In this document: positions 1-7,161 of the stretch, in pieces
Position numbering within the stretch: position 1 is the stretch's first letter
How the letters are laid out: the number at the start of each line of letters is the position of its first letter
Origin: AC-50 sp035640455
GTDB taxonomy: Bacteria > Actinomycetota > Thermoleophilia > Gaiellales > Gaiellaceae
Direction of reading: 5' to 3'
DNA: 24,480 nucleotides
NCBI GenBank assembly: GCA_035640455.1
Contig: DASQWB010000048.1
Span: forward strand, 1 to 24,480
Notes under the pieces: model-generated
The model's input: only the letters and a program-made list of their open reading frames with translations
The model's database searches: none
What the model was told of the DNA's origin: nothing
Translations under genes and position numbers: made by a program

Positions 1-287
1 GGGTTCGAGAAGGTGTGGACGACACCCGGCGGCACGAGCACGAAGGAGCCGGCGGGCGCCGAGATCTCCTCGCCTCCGAGCAGGAACACGATCGTCCCCT
101 CGAGGACGTAGAAGCAGTCGTAGGTGTGCTCGTGCGAGTGCGGCACCGGGCCGGGGAAGCCGGGAGCAAGCGCCGCCTCGGTGACGGAGAGCGCCTCGTC
201 GTCGACGTGCTGCGCGAGGAAGCGGACGGTCGTGGCGCCGAGCGAGACGGACTCGCCCTCGCCCGGCAGCAGGACGATCGGCTTCAT
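1..287 (-). CDS. Cupin domain protein, C-terminus cut by window edge
   Basis: Partial gene read leftward from ATG at 287; 95 codons are visible and the end lies outside the window. The protein is a single small beta-barrel cupin. The first metal-binding motif is PHSHEHTYD, with likely ligands H50, H52 and D57, followed by FYVLEG, and the second is PPGVVHTF with H91. The N-terminus (PIVLLPGEGESV) resembles that of the two-domain cupin at 1184-1981, so the two may be paralogues. A GGAG Shine-Dalgarno core lies 8 bases before the ATG. It is divergent from the arginase gene with only 29 bases between them. The substrate cannot be told from sequence; cupins include dioxygenases, isomerases and binding proteins. 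Confidence 0.85.
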   Translation of the reverse strand, partial: MKPIVLLPGEGESVSLGATTVRFLAQHVDDEALSVTEAALAPGFPGPVPHSHEHTYDCFYVLEGTIVFLLGGEEISAPAGSFVLVPPGVVHTFSN

Positions 288-316
288 CGCATCCACTCCG
301 AGAAGTATCGCCGGAC

Positions 317-1180
317 ATGAGCGTGAGCTCCGTCCAGATCCTCTCGCTGCCCTACCACGAGGGGCGGCCGCACGTCGGCATGGGCCGCGGGCCGAGCGAG
401 CTCCTCGAGCGCCACGGCCTGCGGGACGAGCTCGAGCGGCGCGACTTCGCCGCCGCGGTCGAGGAGCTCGCCGAGTCGGACGAGCGCACCGCGATCGGGC
501 GGACGATCGAGCTCGACCGGCGGCTCGCGATGCGCGTGCGCGCGGCCGCGGAGCGGTATGCGTTCCCGCTCGTCCTGGCGGGCCACTGCGCGAGCTGCCT
601 CGGCACGGTGTCGGGGCTCGACCACGAGCGCCTCGGCGTCGTCTGGTTCGACGCCCACGCCGACTTCGACACCCCGGACGACAACCTCTCCGGTTTCTTC
701 GACGTCATGGCGCTCGCGATCCTCACTGGCTCCGGCTGGCGGGCGCTGCGCGAGTCGATCCCGGGCTTCCGGCCCGTCGAGGAGGAGGACGTCGTGCTCG
801 TCGGCGTCCGCGACCTGGAGCCGTATCAGCGGGAGCGACTCGAGTCCTCGGCCGTGAACGTCGTCGCGGACGCGCCGCGCATGGGCGAGATCGCGGCGGC
901 GATCGACGACCTCTCGCGCCGCGTCCGTGACGTCTACCTGCACGTCGACCTCGACTCGCTCGACCCGGAGGTGGGGCGCGCGAACGAGTACGCGGCGCCG
1001 GGAGGCCTGTCGCTCGAGACGCTGACGGAGGCGATCACGCTCGTCGGCGAGTGGCTCGAGGTGCGGGCGGCGGCCGTGACCGCGTACGACCCCGACTTCG
1101 ACCCGGACGGCGCCGTCGGGCAAGCGGCGGTCGCCGTCGCCGCCGCCGCCGCCGAGGCCGGGATCAGGAGGAGGTCATAG
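317..1180 (+). CDS. Arginase/agmatinase-family ureohydrolase
   Basis: 287-residue member of the ureohydrolase (arginase, agmatinase, formimidoylglutamase) fold. These enzymes use two Mn ions to hydrolyse guanidino or related groups. The metal ligands are visible: H90 in AGHCAS, D112/H114/D116 in WFDAHADFD, and D211/D213 in HVDLDSLDP. The first motif is unusual, because most family members read GGDHS; here the residue before the histidine is Gly and Cys follows. An AYDPDFD segment near residue 257 sits where the substrate-side loop is expected. ATG at 317 is used; no good Shine-Dalgarno is seen, but AAGTAT at 303-308 could be a -10 box. The flanking cupin genes run the other way. The fold is clear; whether the substrate is arginine, agmatine or another guanidino compound is not. 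Confidence 0.9.
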   Translation: MSVSSVQILSLPYHEGRPHVGMGRGPSELLERHGLRDELERRDFAAAVEELAESDERTAIGRTIELDRRLAMRVRAAAERYAFPLVLAGHCASCLGTVSGLDHERLGVVWFDAHADFDTPDDNLSGFFDVMALAILTGSGWRALRESIPGFRPVEEEDVVLVGVRDLEPYQRERLESSAVNVVADAPRMGEIAAAIDDLSRRVRDVYLHVDLDSLDPEVGRANEYAAPGGLSLETLTEAITLVGEWLEVRAAAVTAYDPDFDPDGAVGQAAVAVAAAAAEAGIRRRS

Positions 1181-1183
1181 GTG

Positions 1184-1981
1184 CTAGCCGCCTCTGACGC
1201 CTGCCGCGAAGCCGGCGTCGGGCGTGTGGAGGTTCAGCAGCCGCGCCCGGCCTGGCCCGGGGTTCCGGAAGCCGTGCGTGGTCCCGGGAGGCGCCGAGAC
1301 CCACGTCCCCGCGCCGGAGCGGGCGGCGCCGTCCTCGAGCGTGAACTCCACCTCGCCGCCCAGGACGTAGAAGGAGTCGACCTGGTCGTCGTGCCGGTGC
1401 GGGTCGACGACGAAGGCGGGGTCGAAGGCGATGTCGAGTGCCGAGATCTGCGGCAGGTCGCTCTGGATCGCGATCGCCCGGTCGCCACGGTCGAAGAGTT
1501 CGCCGCCGCCGGGCGCCGAGACGACCGCGTCGGCGAGGGGGCGCCCACCGTCCGGCGGCGGCTCGAACTGGTCGAAGCGCGCCGCGTCCTCGTCGCGGCC
1601 GTCGCGGCGGGCGCGCAGCATGTCGCCGAAGCCCATGCTCGGCGCGTGGAAGTTGAGGAAGACCGCCTCGGCGCGGCTCGCGTTCCGGAAGGTGTGCACG
1701 ACCTCGGGCGGGGCGGCGACGAACGTCCCGGGTTTCGCGAGGACGACCTCGGCGGCGCCGGGCCCGAGGCGAAGCTCGAGCTCGCCCTCGAGCACGTAGA
1801 ACGCGTCCGTGTGCCGGCGATGGATGTGCGGGTCCGGCCCCTTCTCGCCCGGCGCGTAGCGGAACCACGTCGTCGTCAGCTCCTCGCGGTCGACGAGGAT
1901 CCGGAGCGTCCGCCGGGCCTCGTCGAACACCGTCTCGCCTTCGCCCGGGCGTAGGAGCAAGCCGTGTACGTCGAGCTCCAT
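1184..1981 (-). CDS. Two-domain cupin (bicupin) protein
   Basis: 265-residue protein with two cupin barrels. The first has HIHRRHTD followed by FYVLEGE (ligands about H52, H54, D59 and H96). The second has HRHDDQVD followed by FYVLGGE (about H195, H197, D202 and H236). Both barrels keep a full metal site, so both could be active. The stop is four bases from the arginase stop, a convergent arrangement with no room for a separate terminator. ATG 1981 is chosen because TAGGCT (minus strand, 1995-1990) lies 8 bases before it like a leaderless -10; ATG 1987 is also possible. Either start lies inside the 5' end of dnaE2 on the other strand, a head-on overlap of 18-24 bases. The reaction is unknown; quercetinase-, pirin- and oxalate-type bicupins share this layout. 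Confidence 0.85.
   Translation of the reverse strand: MELDVHGLLLRPGEGETVFDEARRTLRILVDREELTTTWFRYAPGEKGPDPHIHRRHTDAFYVLEGELELRLGPGAAEVVLAKPGTFVAAPPEVVHTFRNASRAEAVFLNFHAPSMGFGDMLRARRDGRDEDAARFDQFEPPPDGGRPLADAVVSAPGGGELFDRGDRAIAIQSDLPQISALDIAFDPAFVVDPHRHDDQVDSFYVLGGEVEFTLEDGAARSGAGTWVSAPPGTTHGFRNPGPGRARLLNLHTPDAGFAAGVRGG
1953..1957 (+). promoter_or_regulatory. Shine-Dalgarno of dnaE2
   Basis: AGGAG lies 6 bases before GTG 1964. An in-frame TAG at 1952-1954 overlaps it, so no earlier dnaE2 start is possible. This fixes the start and shows that dnaE2, unlike several neighbours, has a conventional leader. Confidence 0.7.
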
Positions 1982-4900
1982 GCGCATTCAGCCTATTCGT
2001 TCCTGGACGGGGCGTCGCTGCCGGAGGAGCTCGCGGTGCAGGCGGCGGAGCTCGGCTACGAGGCGCTCGCGCTCACCGACCACGACGGCGTCTACGGCTC
2101 GCTCGAGTTTGCGCACGCGGCGAAGGCGTTCGGAGTGCGCCCGATCACCGGCGCCGAGGTGACCCTCGCGGACCGGTCGCACGTGACGCTCCTGGTCGAG
2201 AGCCCGCGCGGGTACGCGAACCTGTGCCGGCTTTTGACCGCGTCGCACGCGGGAACTCGTCCGGCGGGGCGGGAGACGGAGCTGTTGCCGCCCTCGCTCG
2301 ACCCCGAGCTCCTGCTCGAGCACCGCGAAGGCCTCGTCTGCCTCTCCGGCTGCGCCCGCCACGGCCTCGCCGTCCGCGACCCGAACGCGGCGGCGCGGCT
2401 CGCCCGCGCCTTCGGCCCGGAGCGGTTCTTCGTGGAGCTCCAGCGGCCCTACGAGCGCGGCGACGCGCGCCGGAACGGGCTCCTGCGCGACCTCGCCGCC
2501 TCGCTCGGCGTCGAGACGGTGGCGACCGGCGATCCGCACGCCCACGACGCGAGCCGCGTCGCGCTCCAGGACGTCCTCGTCGCGATCCGCAACCGCAGCT
2601 CGCTCGAGGGCTGCGAGCGCGAGCGGCGCGGCAACCGCGAGAGCGTGCTGCTGGCCCCGGCGGCCATGGCCGAGCGCTTCCCCGACGACTTCGGCGCGAT
2701 GGCGCGGACGCGCGAGCTCGCCGAGCGGCTCGAGTTCGACCTGACGCAGGAGCTCGGCTACCGCTACCCGGACTTCTCGGAGGGGTCCGAGCCGGCGATC
2801 GTCCAGCTGCGCCGGGTCTGCGAGCGCGCCTTCGGGGAGCGGTACGGCGCTCGTAACGGCCGCGCCCGCGCCCGGCTGGACGAGGAGCTGGCCCTGATCG
2901 AGGAGCTCGGCCTCGCGGGCTTCTTCCTCCTCCACTGGGAGGTGCTCGAGCTGGCGCGCGAGGTCGCCCGCGAGGTGCGCGGGTCGGGCTCGCCGCGCCA
3001 TACCCTCCCGCCGGGCCGCGGCCGTGGCAGCTCCGTCGGCTCGATCGTCTGCTACCTGACGGGGCTCTCGCACGTCGATCCCGTCGAGGGCGAGCTCGCG
3101 CTCGGCCGCTTCCTGAACCGCGAGCTCGACACCGTGCCCGACATCGACCTCGACTTCCCGCGCGACATCCGCGAGAAGCTGATCGTCGCCGTCACCGAGC
3201 GCTACGGGCACGAGCACGCGGCGCTCGTGGCCGCGTTTCCCACCTACCGGGCGCGCGGCGCGATCCGCGACGTCGGCAAGGCGCTCGGGTTGCCGTTCGC
3301 CGACCTCGAGCGCCTCGCGCGGCTCTCCGACGGCTGGAACGCGAAGCGCGTGGGGGAGGAGATCGCGGCGCTTCCCGACGCGGAGCGCAAGCTCGGCTCG
3401 CCGCGCTGGCGCGCCTTCGCCGAGGCCTGCTTCGAGATCGCCGGCCTGCCGCGGCACATCTCGCAGCACCCGGGCGGGATGGTGATCTCCTCGCGGCCGC
3501 TCGTCGAGCTCGTCCCCGTCCAGCCGTGCGCCATGGCCGGCCGGCAGATGTGCCAGTGGGACAAGGACTCGTGCGCCGACGCCGGCTTTCTGAAGATCGA
3601 CCTGCTCGGGCTCGGGATGCTCTCCGCGGTCGAGGACTGCGTGGATCAGATCGCCCGCCTGCACGGCAAGCCGATCGACCTCTCGCGGATCCCGCTCGAC
3701 GACCAGGCCGTCTACGAGGAGATCAGGCGCGCGGACACGGTCGGCGACTTCCAGATCGAGAGCCGCGCCCAGATGCAGAGCCTGCTCCGGACACAGCCCG
3801 AGAACCTCGACGACCTCACCGTCCAGGTGGCGCTCGTGCGGCCGGGGCCGATCCAGGGGAAGGCCGTCCACCCCTACGTCGAGCACCGCCAGCGGCTGCG
3901 CGAGGACCCGGAGTTCGTGCCCCCGGTCGACCACCCGCTGCTCGCGAGACCGCTCCGCACGACGCTCGGCGTCGTCGTCTTCCAAGACCAGGTGCTGGAC
4001 GTCGCGATGGCGGTCGCCGGGTTCACGACCGGCGAGGCGGAGGGCCTGCGCCGGGCGATGAGCCGGAAGCGGAGCCACGCGGCGCTCGAGGCCTACCGCG
4101 GCCGCTTCGTCGAGGGCGCGGAGGTCCGCGGGGTCGACGCGGAGACGGCGCACCGGATCTACGACAAGCTCGTCGGCTTCTCCGGCTTCGGCTTCCCGAA
4201 GTCGCACGCAGCGGCGTTCGCCCTGCTCGCCTACCAGTCGGCGTGGCTGCGCCACCACTACCCGGCCGAGTTTTTGTGCGCGCTCCTGAACGCGCAGCCG
4301 ATGGGCTTCTACCCGCCGGCTTCGCTCGTCCGCGACGCGCAGCGGCGCGGGGTCGAGGTCCGCCCGCCGGACGTGAACCGAAGCTGCGCCAAAGCCTCCC
4401 TCGAGGCCGTGACCGTTCGCGACACCGGTGACTGTCACGTGACAGTCACCGCTGTGGATGGCGCGACGGCCGTCCGCGTCGGTTTGGAGTACGTCTCGTC
4501 GGTGGGGGAGGACGACGCGGCGGCGATCGTCGCGGAGCGGGAGCGGGGCGGCGCCTACCGCGACGTCCGCGACCTCGCGCAGCGCGCGCCGGTCGGCGAG
4601 CCCGCGCTCGAGGCGCTCGTCGCGTCCGGCGCGTGCGACTCCTTTGGCTCGCCGCGGAGGACGCTCCTCTGGGAGCTCGGCCTCGTGCCGCGCTCGGCGA
4701 GCGTCCCCGGCTCGGGCGGGAGCGAGCGCCAGCTCGCGCTGCCGCTCGAGCCGACCGTCGAGACGCCCGAGCTTCCGCCGCAGACCCCGTGGGAGCGGAT
4801 GCTCGCCGACTACCGGACGACGAGCCTCTCCGTCGGCACGCACCCGCTCGAGCTCCTCCGCCCGCACCTGCCGCCGGGCACGCTCTCGAGCCGTGAGCTC

Positions 4901-5233
4901 CTCGAGCTGCCGCACGGCCGCCGCGTCTGCGTGGCCGGCTTCACCGTCGCGCGCCAGCGGCCGGCGACGGCGAAGGGCGTCGTCTTCATGCTCGTCGAGG
5001 ACGAGTTCGGGCAGATGAACCTGATCGTCCCGCCGCCGGTCTACGAGCGCTTCCGCCCGATCGTGCGCGGCGAGCCGCTCCTCCTCGCATGGGGCCGGTA
5101 CGAGCGCGTCGACCGCAACCGCAACGTCCTCGTCGCGGAGCTCGAGACGCTCGGCCCGCTCGCCCGCCGCATCGCCGGCGAGGCCGACGTCCACGGCGCG
5201 CTCCCGGCGGCCCACCACTTCGGTCACCGCTAG
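1964..5233 (+). CDS. dnaE2: Error-prone DNA polymerase III alpha subunit DnaE2 (ImuC)
   Basis: 1089-residue C-family DNA polymerase. The N-terminal PHP domain starts immediately (YVELHAHSAYSFLDGAS, then LTDHDGVYGS). The palm carries the catalytic acids in PDIDLDF (D395, D397) and KIDLLGLG (D546). The stretch VVFQDQVLDVAMAVAGF...RRAMSRKR is typical of the family, and an OB-fold sits near residues 985-1060. The length fits DnaE2; replicative DnaE1 is about 100 residues longer. In other bacteria DnaE2 performs SOS-induced mutagenic translesion synthesis with ImuA/ImuA' and ImuB, neither of which is adjacent here. A palindromic repeat (4421-4455) is embedded in frame and encodes about ten extra residues in a loop before AVRVGLEYV. 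GTG start with Shine-Dalgarno AGGAG. The last 29 bases are imperfectly repeated at 5311-5339. Confidence 0.95.
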   Translation: MYVELHAHSAYSFLDGASLPEELAVQAAELGYEALALTDHDGVYGSLEFAHAAKAFGVRPITGAEVTLADRSHVTLLVESPRGYANLCRLLTASHAGTRPAGRETELLPPSLDPELLLEHREGLVCLSGCARHGLAVRDPNAAARLARAFGPERFFVELQRPYERGDARRNGLLRDLAASLGVETVATGDPHAHDASRVALQDVLVAIRNRSSLEGCERERRGNRESVLLAPAAMAERFPDDFGAMARTRELAERLEFDLTQELGYRYPDFSEGSEPAIVQLRRVCERAFGERYGARNGRARARLDEELALIEELGLAGFFLLHWEVLELAREVAREVRGSGSPRHTLPPGRGRGSSVGSIVCYLTGLSHVDPVEGELALGRFLNRELDTVPDIDLDFPRDIREKLIVAVTERYGHEHAALVAAFPTYRARGAIRDVGKALGLPFADLERLARLSDGWNAKRVGEEIAALPDAERKLGSPRWRAFAEACFEIAGLPRHISQHPGGMVISSRPLVELVPVQPCAMAGRQMCQWDKDSCADAGFLKIDLLGLGMLSAVEDCVDQIARLHGKPIDLSRIPLDDQAVYEEIRRADTVGDFQIESRAQMQSLLRTQPENLDDLTVQVALVRPGPIQGKAVHPYVEHRQRLREDPEFVPPVDHPLLARPLRTTLGVVVFQDQVLDVAMAVAGFTTGEAEGLRRAMSRKRSHAALEAYRGRFVEGAEVRGVDAETAHRIYDKLVGFSGFGFPKSHAAAFALLAYQSAWLRHHYPAEFLCALLNAQPMGFYPPASLVRDAQRRGVEVRPPDVNRSCAKASLEAVTVRDTGDCHVTVTAVDGATAVRVGLEYVSSVGEDDAAAIVAERERGGAYRDVRDLAQRAPVGEPALEALVASGACDSFGSPRRTLLWELGLVPRSASVPGSGGSERQLALPLEPTVETPELPPQTPWERMLADYRTTSLSVGTHPLELLRPHLPPGTLSSRELLELPHGRRVCVAGFTVARQRPATAKGVVFMLVEDEFGQMNLIVPPPVYERFRPIVRGEPLLLAWGRYERVDRNRNVLVAELETLGPLARRIAGEADVHGALPAAHHFGHR
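4421..4455. repeat. Palindromic dispersed repeat, copy 1, inside dnaE2
   Basis: A perfect 26-base palindrome at 4426-4451, extended to 34 bases (4422-4455) with one mismatched pair. It is built of two tandem 11-base palindromes, GTGACTGTCAC and GTGACAGTCAC, which are reverse complements of each other. Bases 4421-4451 are identical to the minus strand of 16134-16164 (31 bases). It is translated within dnaE2 as TGDCHVTVT, and the frame stays open. Confidence 0.9.
5205..5233 (+). repeat. Direct repeat unit 1 (3' end of dnaE2)
   Basis: The last 29 bases of dnaE2, ending in its TAG stop, match 5311-5339 at 26 of 29 positions, 106 bases further on. The differing positions are the 8th, 14th and last. 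Confidence 0.85.
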
Positions 5234-5256
5234 CGCGTCGACCGGTCATTTGAGAC

Positions 5257-5283
5257 GGACGCGCGGGCGCAGCCCGCACGTCC
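5257..5283 (+). terminator. Stem-loop after dnaE2, possible terminator
   Basis: GGACG-c-GCGGGC, loop GCA, GCCCGC-a-CGTCC: an 11-pair GC-rich stem with one internal mismatch, 24 bases after the dnaE2 stop. There is no T-tract, so intrinsic termination is only possible, not shown. It lies between the two direct repeat units. Confidence 0.45.
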
Positions 5284-5310
5284 TGATAGCGGCGCCGACA
5301 AGCGGCGCCG

Positions 5311-5339
5311 CGGCGGCGCACCATTTCGGTCACCGCTAA
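5311..5339 (+). repeat. Direct repeat unit 2 (non-coding copy of dnaE2 end)
   Basis: Imperfect copy (26/29) of dnaE2's terminal 29 bases, ending in a TAA-like CTAA where dnaE2 has CTAG. It sits 24 bases before the GH15 start codon at 5364. The bases between the units hold the 5257-5283 stem-loop and two GCGGCGCCG repeats (5288-5309). Confidence 0.85.
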
Positions 5340-5375
5340 GACCCGCCGCGGATAATCCGCCGCGTGCGGCGGGTC
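5340..5375. promoter_or_regulatory. Inverted repeat spanning -10 box and start of GH15 gene
   Basis: GACCCGCCGC (5340-5349) and GCGGCGGGTC (5366-5375) are perfect 10-base inverted arms. Between them lie GATAAT (5351-5356), a -10-like hexamer, seven spacer bases and the GTG start at 5364. An operator at the promoter would look like this, although GC-rich coding sequence can give arms like these by chance. Confidence 0.4.
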
Positions 5376-7154
5376 GACGGCTTCGCGCCCATCGGCGCCT
5401 ACGGGGCGATCGGCGACGGCCGCACCGTGGCGCTCGTCGCGCTCGACGGCTCGATCGACTTCCTCTCGCTCCCCGACCTGCACGCGCCGACCGTCTTCGC
5501 GGCGCTCCTCGACCCGGAGCGCGGCGGCCGGTTCGCGCTCGCTCCCGAAGGCGAGTTCGAGGCCAAGCGCCGCTACCTCGAGCGGACGAACGTCCTCGAG
5601 ACGGTCTTCCGTACCGGCGCCGGCCGGGTGCGCGTCACGGACGCGCTCACGCTCCAGGAGGCCGGGCTCCTCCCGTGGGTCGAGGTGGCGCGGCGGGTGG
5701 AGGGGCTCGAGGGCTCCGTGCGGATGCGCTGGCGGGTCGAGCCGCGCTTCGACTGGGGCCGCGGCGAGACGAGGATCAGGATGCGGCGCGGCACGCCGGT
5801 CGCGGAGTCCGGGAACGGCGACGTCCTCGCGGCGATCCACGCCTGGGACGCGGGCGAGCCGGGTGTGGCCGACCGCGACGTGGGAGCCGCGTTCGAGACC
5901 TCACCGGGCTCCCGCTCGCTTGTCGCGCTCACCGCCGTCGCGACAGGCCCGATCCCGTTCCCACGCCGCGAGGAGGTGGACGGCCGCATCGACGGCACCT
6001 GCGCCGCGTGGCGGCGCTGGCTCGACGGATGGACCTACGTCGGGCCGTGGGCCGACGCCGTCGCGCGCAGCGCCCTCGCGCTCCGGCTGCTCGTGCACCT
6101 GCCGCAAGGGTCGATCGCCGCTGCGCCGACAACGTCGCTCCCGGAGCGAATCGGGGGCGACCGGAACTACGACTACCGCTACGCGTGGGTTCGCGACTCC
6201 GCCTTCACGCTCGACGCGCTGATCGCGCTCGGCCTGCGCGAGCAGGTGCATGCGTCGTTCAGCTGGCTCCTGCGCGCGATCGGCGAGACCGAGCCCGAAA
6301 TCCGCCCGTTCTACGCGCTCGACGGGACAATCCCGACCCGGTTCGAGGAGCTTCCGCTCCGCGGTTATCGCGACTCGCGGCCGGTCCGCTACGGGAACGC
6401 GGCGAAGGACCAGCTCCAGCTCGGGTCGTGGGGCGACCTGCTCGAGACCGCCGACCTCTACGTCCACGACGGGAATGCCTTCGACGACGAGACCGGGCAG
6501 CGGATCGCCGACACGATCGACCGGCTCTGCGTCGTCTGGCGCGACGAGGACTCCGGCATCTGGGAGCTCCCCGAGCTGCGGCACTACACGATCTCGAAGC
6601 TCGCCTCCTGGATGGCCTTCGACCGGGCGCTCGGGCTCGTCGACGAGGGTCAGCTCCCGGACGACCACGCCGGGCGCTGGCAGGAGGAGCGGGAGGCAGT
6701 GCGCGAGTTCGTCGAGACCCGCTGCTTCTCGGAGAGCCGCGGCAGCTACACGTTCTACGAGGACACGGAGGAGCTCGACGCCGCGGTTCTGCGGGGGACC
6801 CGGATGGGCTTCGCGGACCCGGCCGGAGAGCGCATGGCCGGAACGATCGCGGCCGTCCGGGAGGAGCTTTCGGCGGGTGGGCCGCTGCTCTACCGCTACT
6901 CGGGCCAGGAGGGCGTCGAAGGCGCGTTCTTGGCGTGCTCCTTCTGGCTCGTGGAGGCGCTCGCGCGGGCGCGGCGGGTGGAGGAAGCGGGGGCGCTGAT
7001 GGAGGAGCTCCTCGCGCTCGCGAACGACCTCGGGCTCTACTCGGAGGAGATCGACCCCTCCTCGCACGAGCTGCTCGGCAACTTCCCGCAGGGCCTGACG
7101 CACCTCTCGCTCGTCACGGCCGCGGCCGCGATCGCTGCGGCCGCTCGCGGCTGA
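5364..7154 (+). CDS. Glycoside hydrolase family 15 protein (glucoamylase/trehalase type)
   Basis: 596-residue cytoplasmic GH15 enzyme with no signal peptide. GH15 members hydrolyse alpha-glucans from the non-reducing end or trehalose, with inversion. The order is an N-terminal beta-sandwich (GAYGAIGDGRTVALVALDGSIDFLSLP), then the (alpha/alpha)6 barrel beginning around TTSLPERIGGDRNYDYRYAWVRD. The likely general acid is E401 in GIWELPELRHYTISK and the base E561 or E562 in YSEEIDP. The N-terminal motif departs from the usual PIEDY...SIDWLC seen in the convergent paralogue at 7162-9000, so substrate preference probably differs. Start: GTG 5364, seven bases after GATAAT and without a Shine-Dalgarno, so probably leaderless. 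The stop is seven bases from the paralogue's stop. Confidence 0.9.
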   Translation: MRRVDGFAPIGAYGAIGDGRTVALVALDGSIDFLSLPDLHAPTVFAALLDPERGGRFALAPEGEFEAKRRYLERTNVLETVFRTGAGRVRVTDALTLQEAGLLPWVEVARRVEGLEGSVRMRWRVEPRFDWGRGETRIRMRRGTPVAESGNGDVLAAIHAWDAGEPGVADRDVGAAFETSPGSRSLVALTAVATGPIPFPRREEVDGRIDGTCAAWRRWLDGWTYVGPWADAVARSALALRLLVHLPQGSIAAAPTTSLPERIGGDRNYDYRYAWVRDSAFTLDALIALGLREQVHASFSWLLRAIGETEPEIRPFYALDGTIPTRFEELPLRGYRDSRPVRYGNAAKDQLQLGSWGDLLETADLYVHDGNAFDDETGQRIADTIDRLCVVWRDEDSGIWELPELRHYTISKLASWMAFDRALGLVDEGQLPDDHAGRWQEEREAVREFVETRCFSESRGSYTFYEDTEELDAAVLRGTRMGFADPAGERMAGTIAAVREELSAGGPLLYRYSGQEGVEGAFLACSFWLVEALARARRVEEAGALMEELLALANDLGLYSEEIDPSSHELLGNFPQGLTHLSLVTAAAAIAAAARG

Positions 7155-7161
7155 GTCCGTA

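Noticed and set aside
1926..1941. Possible LexA/SOS box before dnaE2 (CGAACACCGTCTCG)
   Set aside because: Only the left half matches the actinobacterial GAAC-N4-GTTC site; the right half has two mismatches and lies in bicupin coding sequence.
1988..5227. Open frame of 1079 codons antisense to dnaE2
   Set aside because: It mirrors dnaE2 codon by codon; long antisense frames are expected in very GC-rich genes. The translation is Arg/Asp/Glu/Leu-rich with no recognisable domain.
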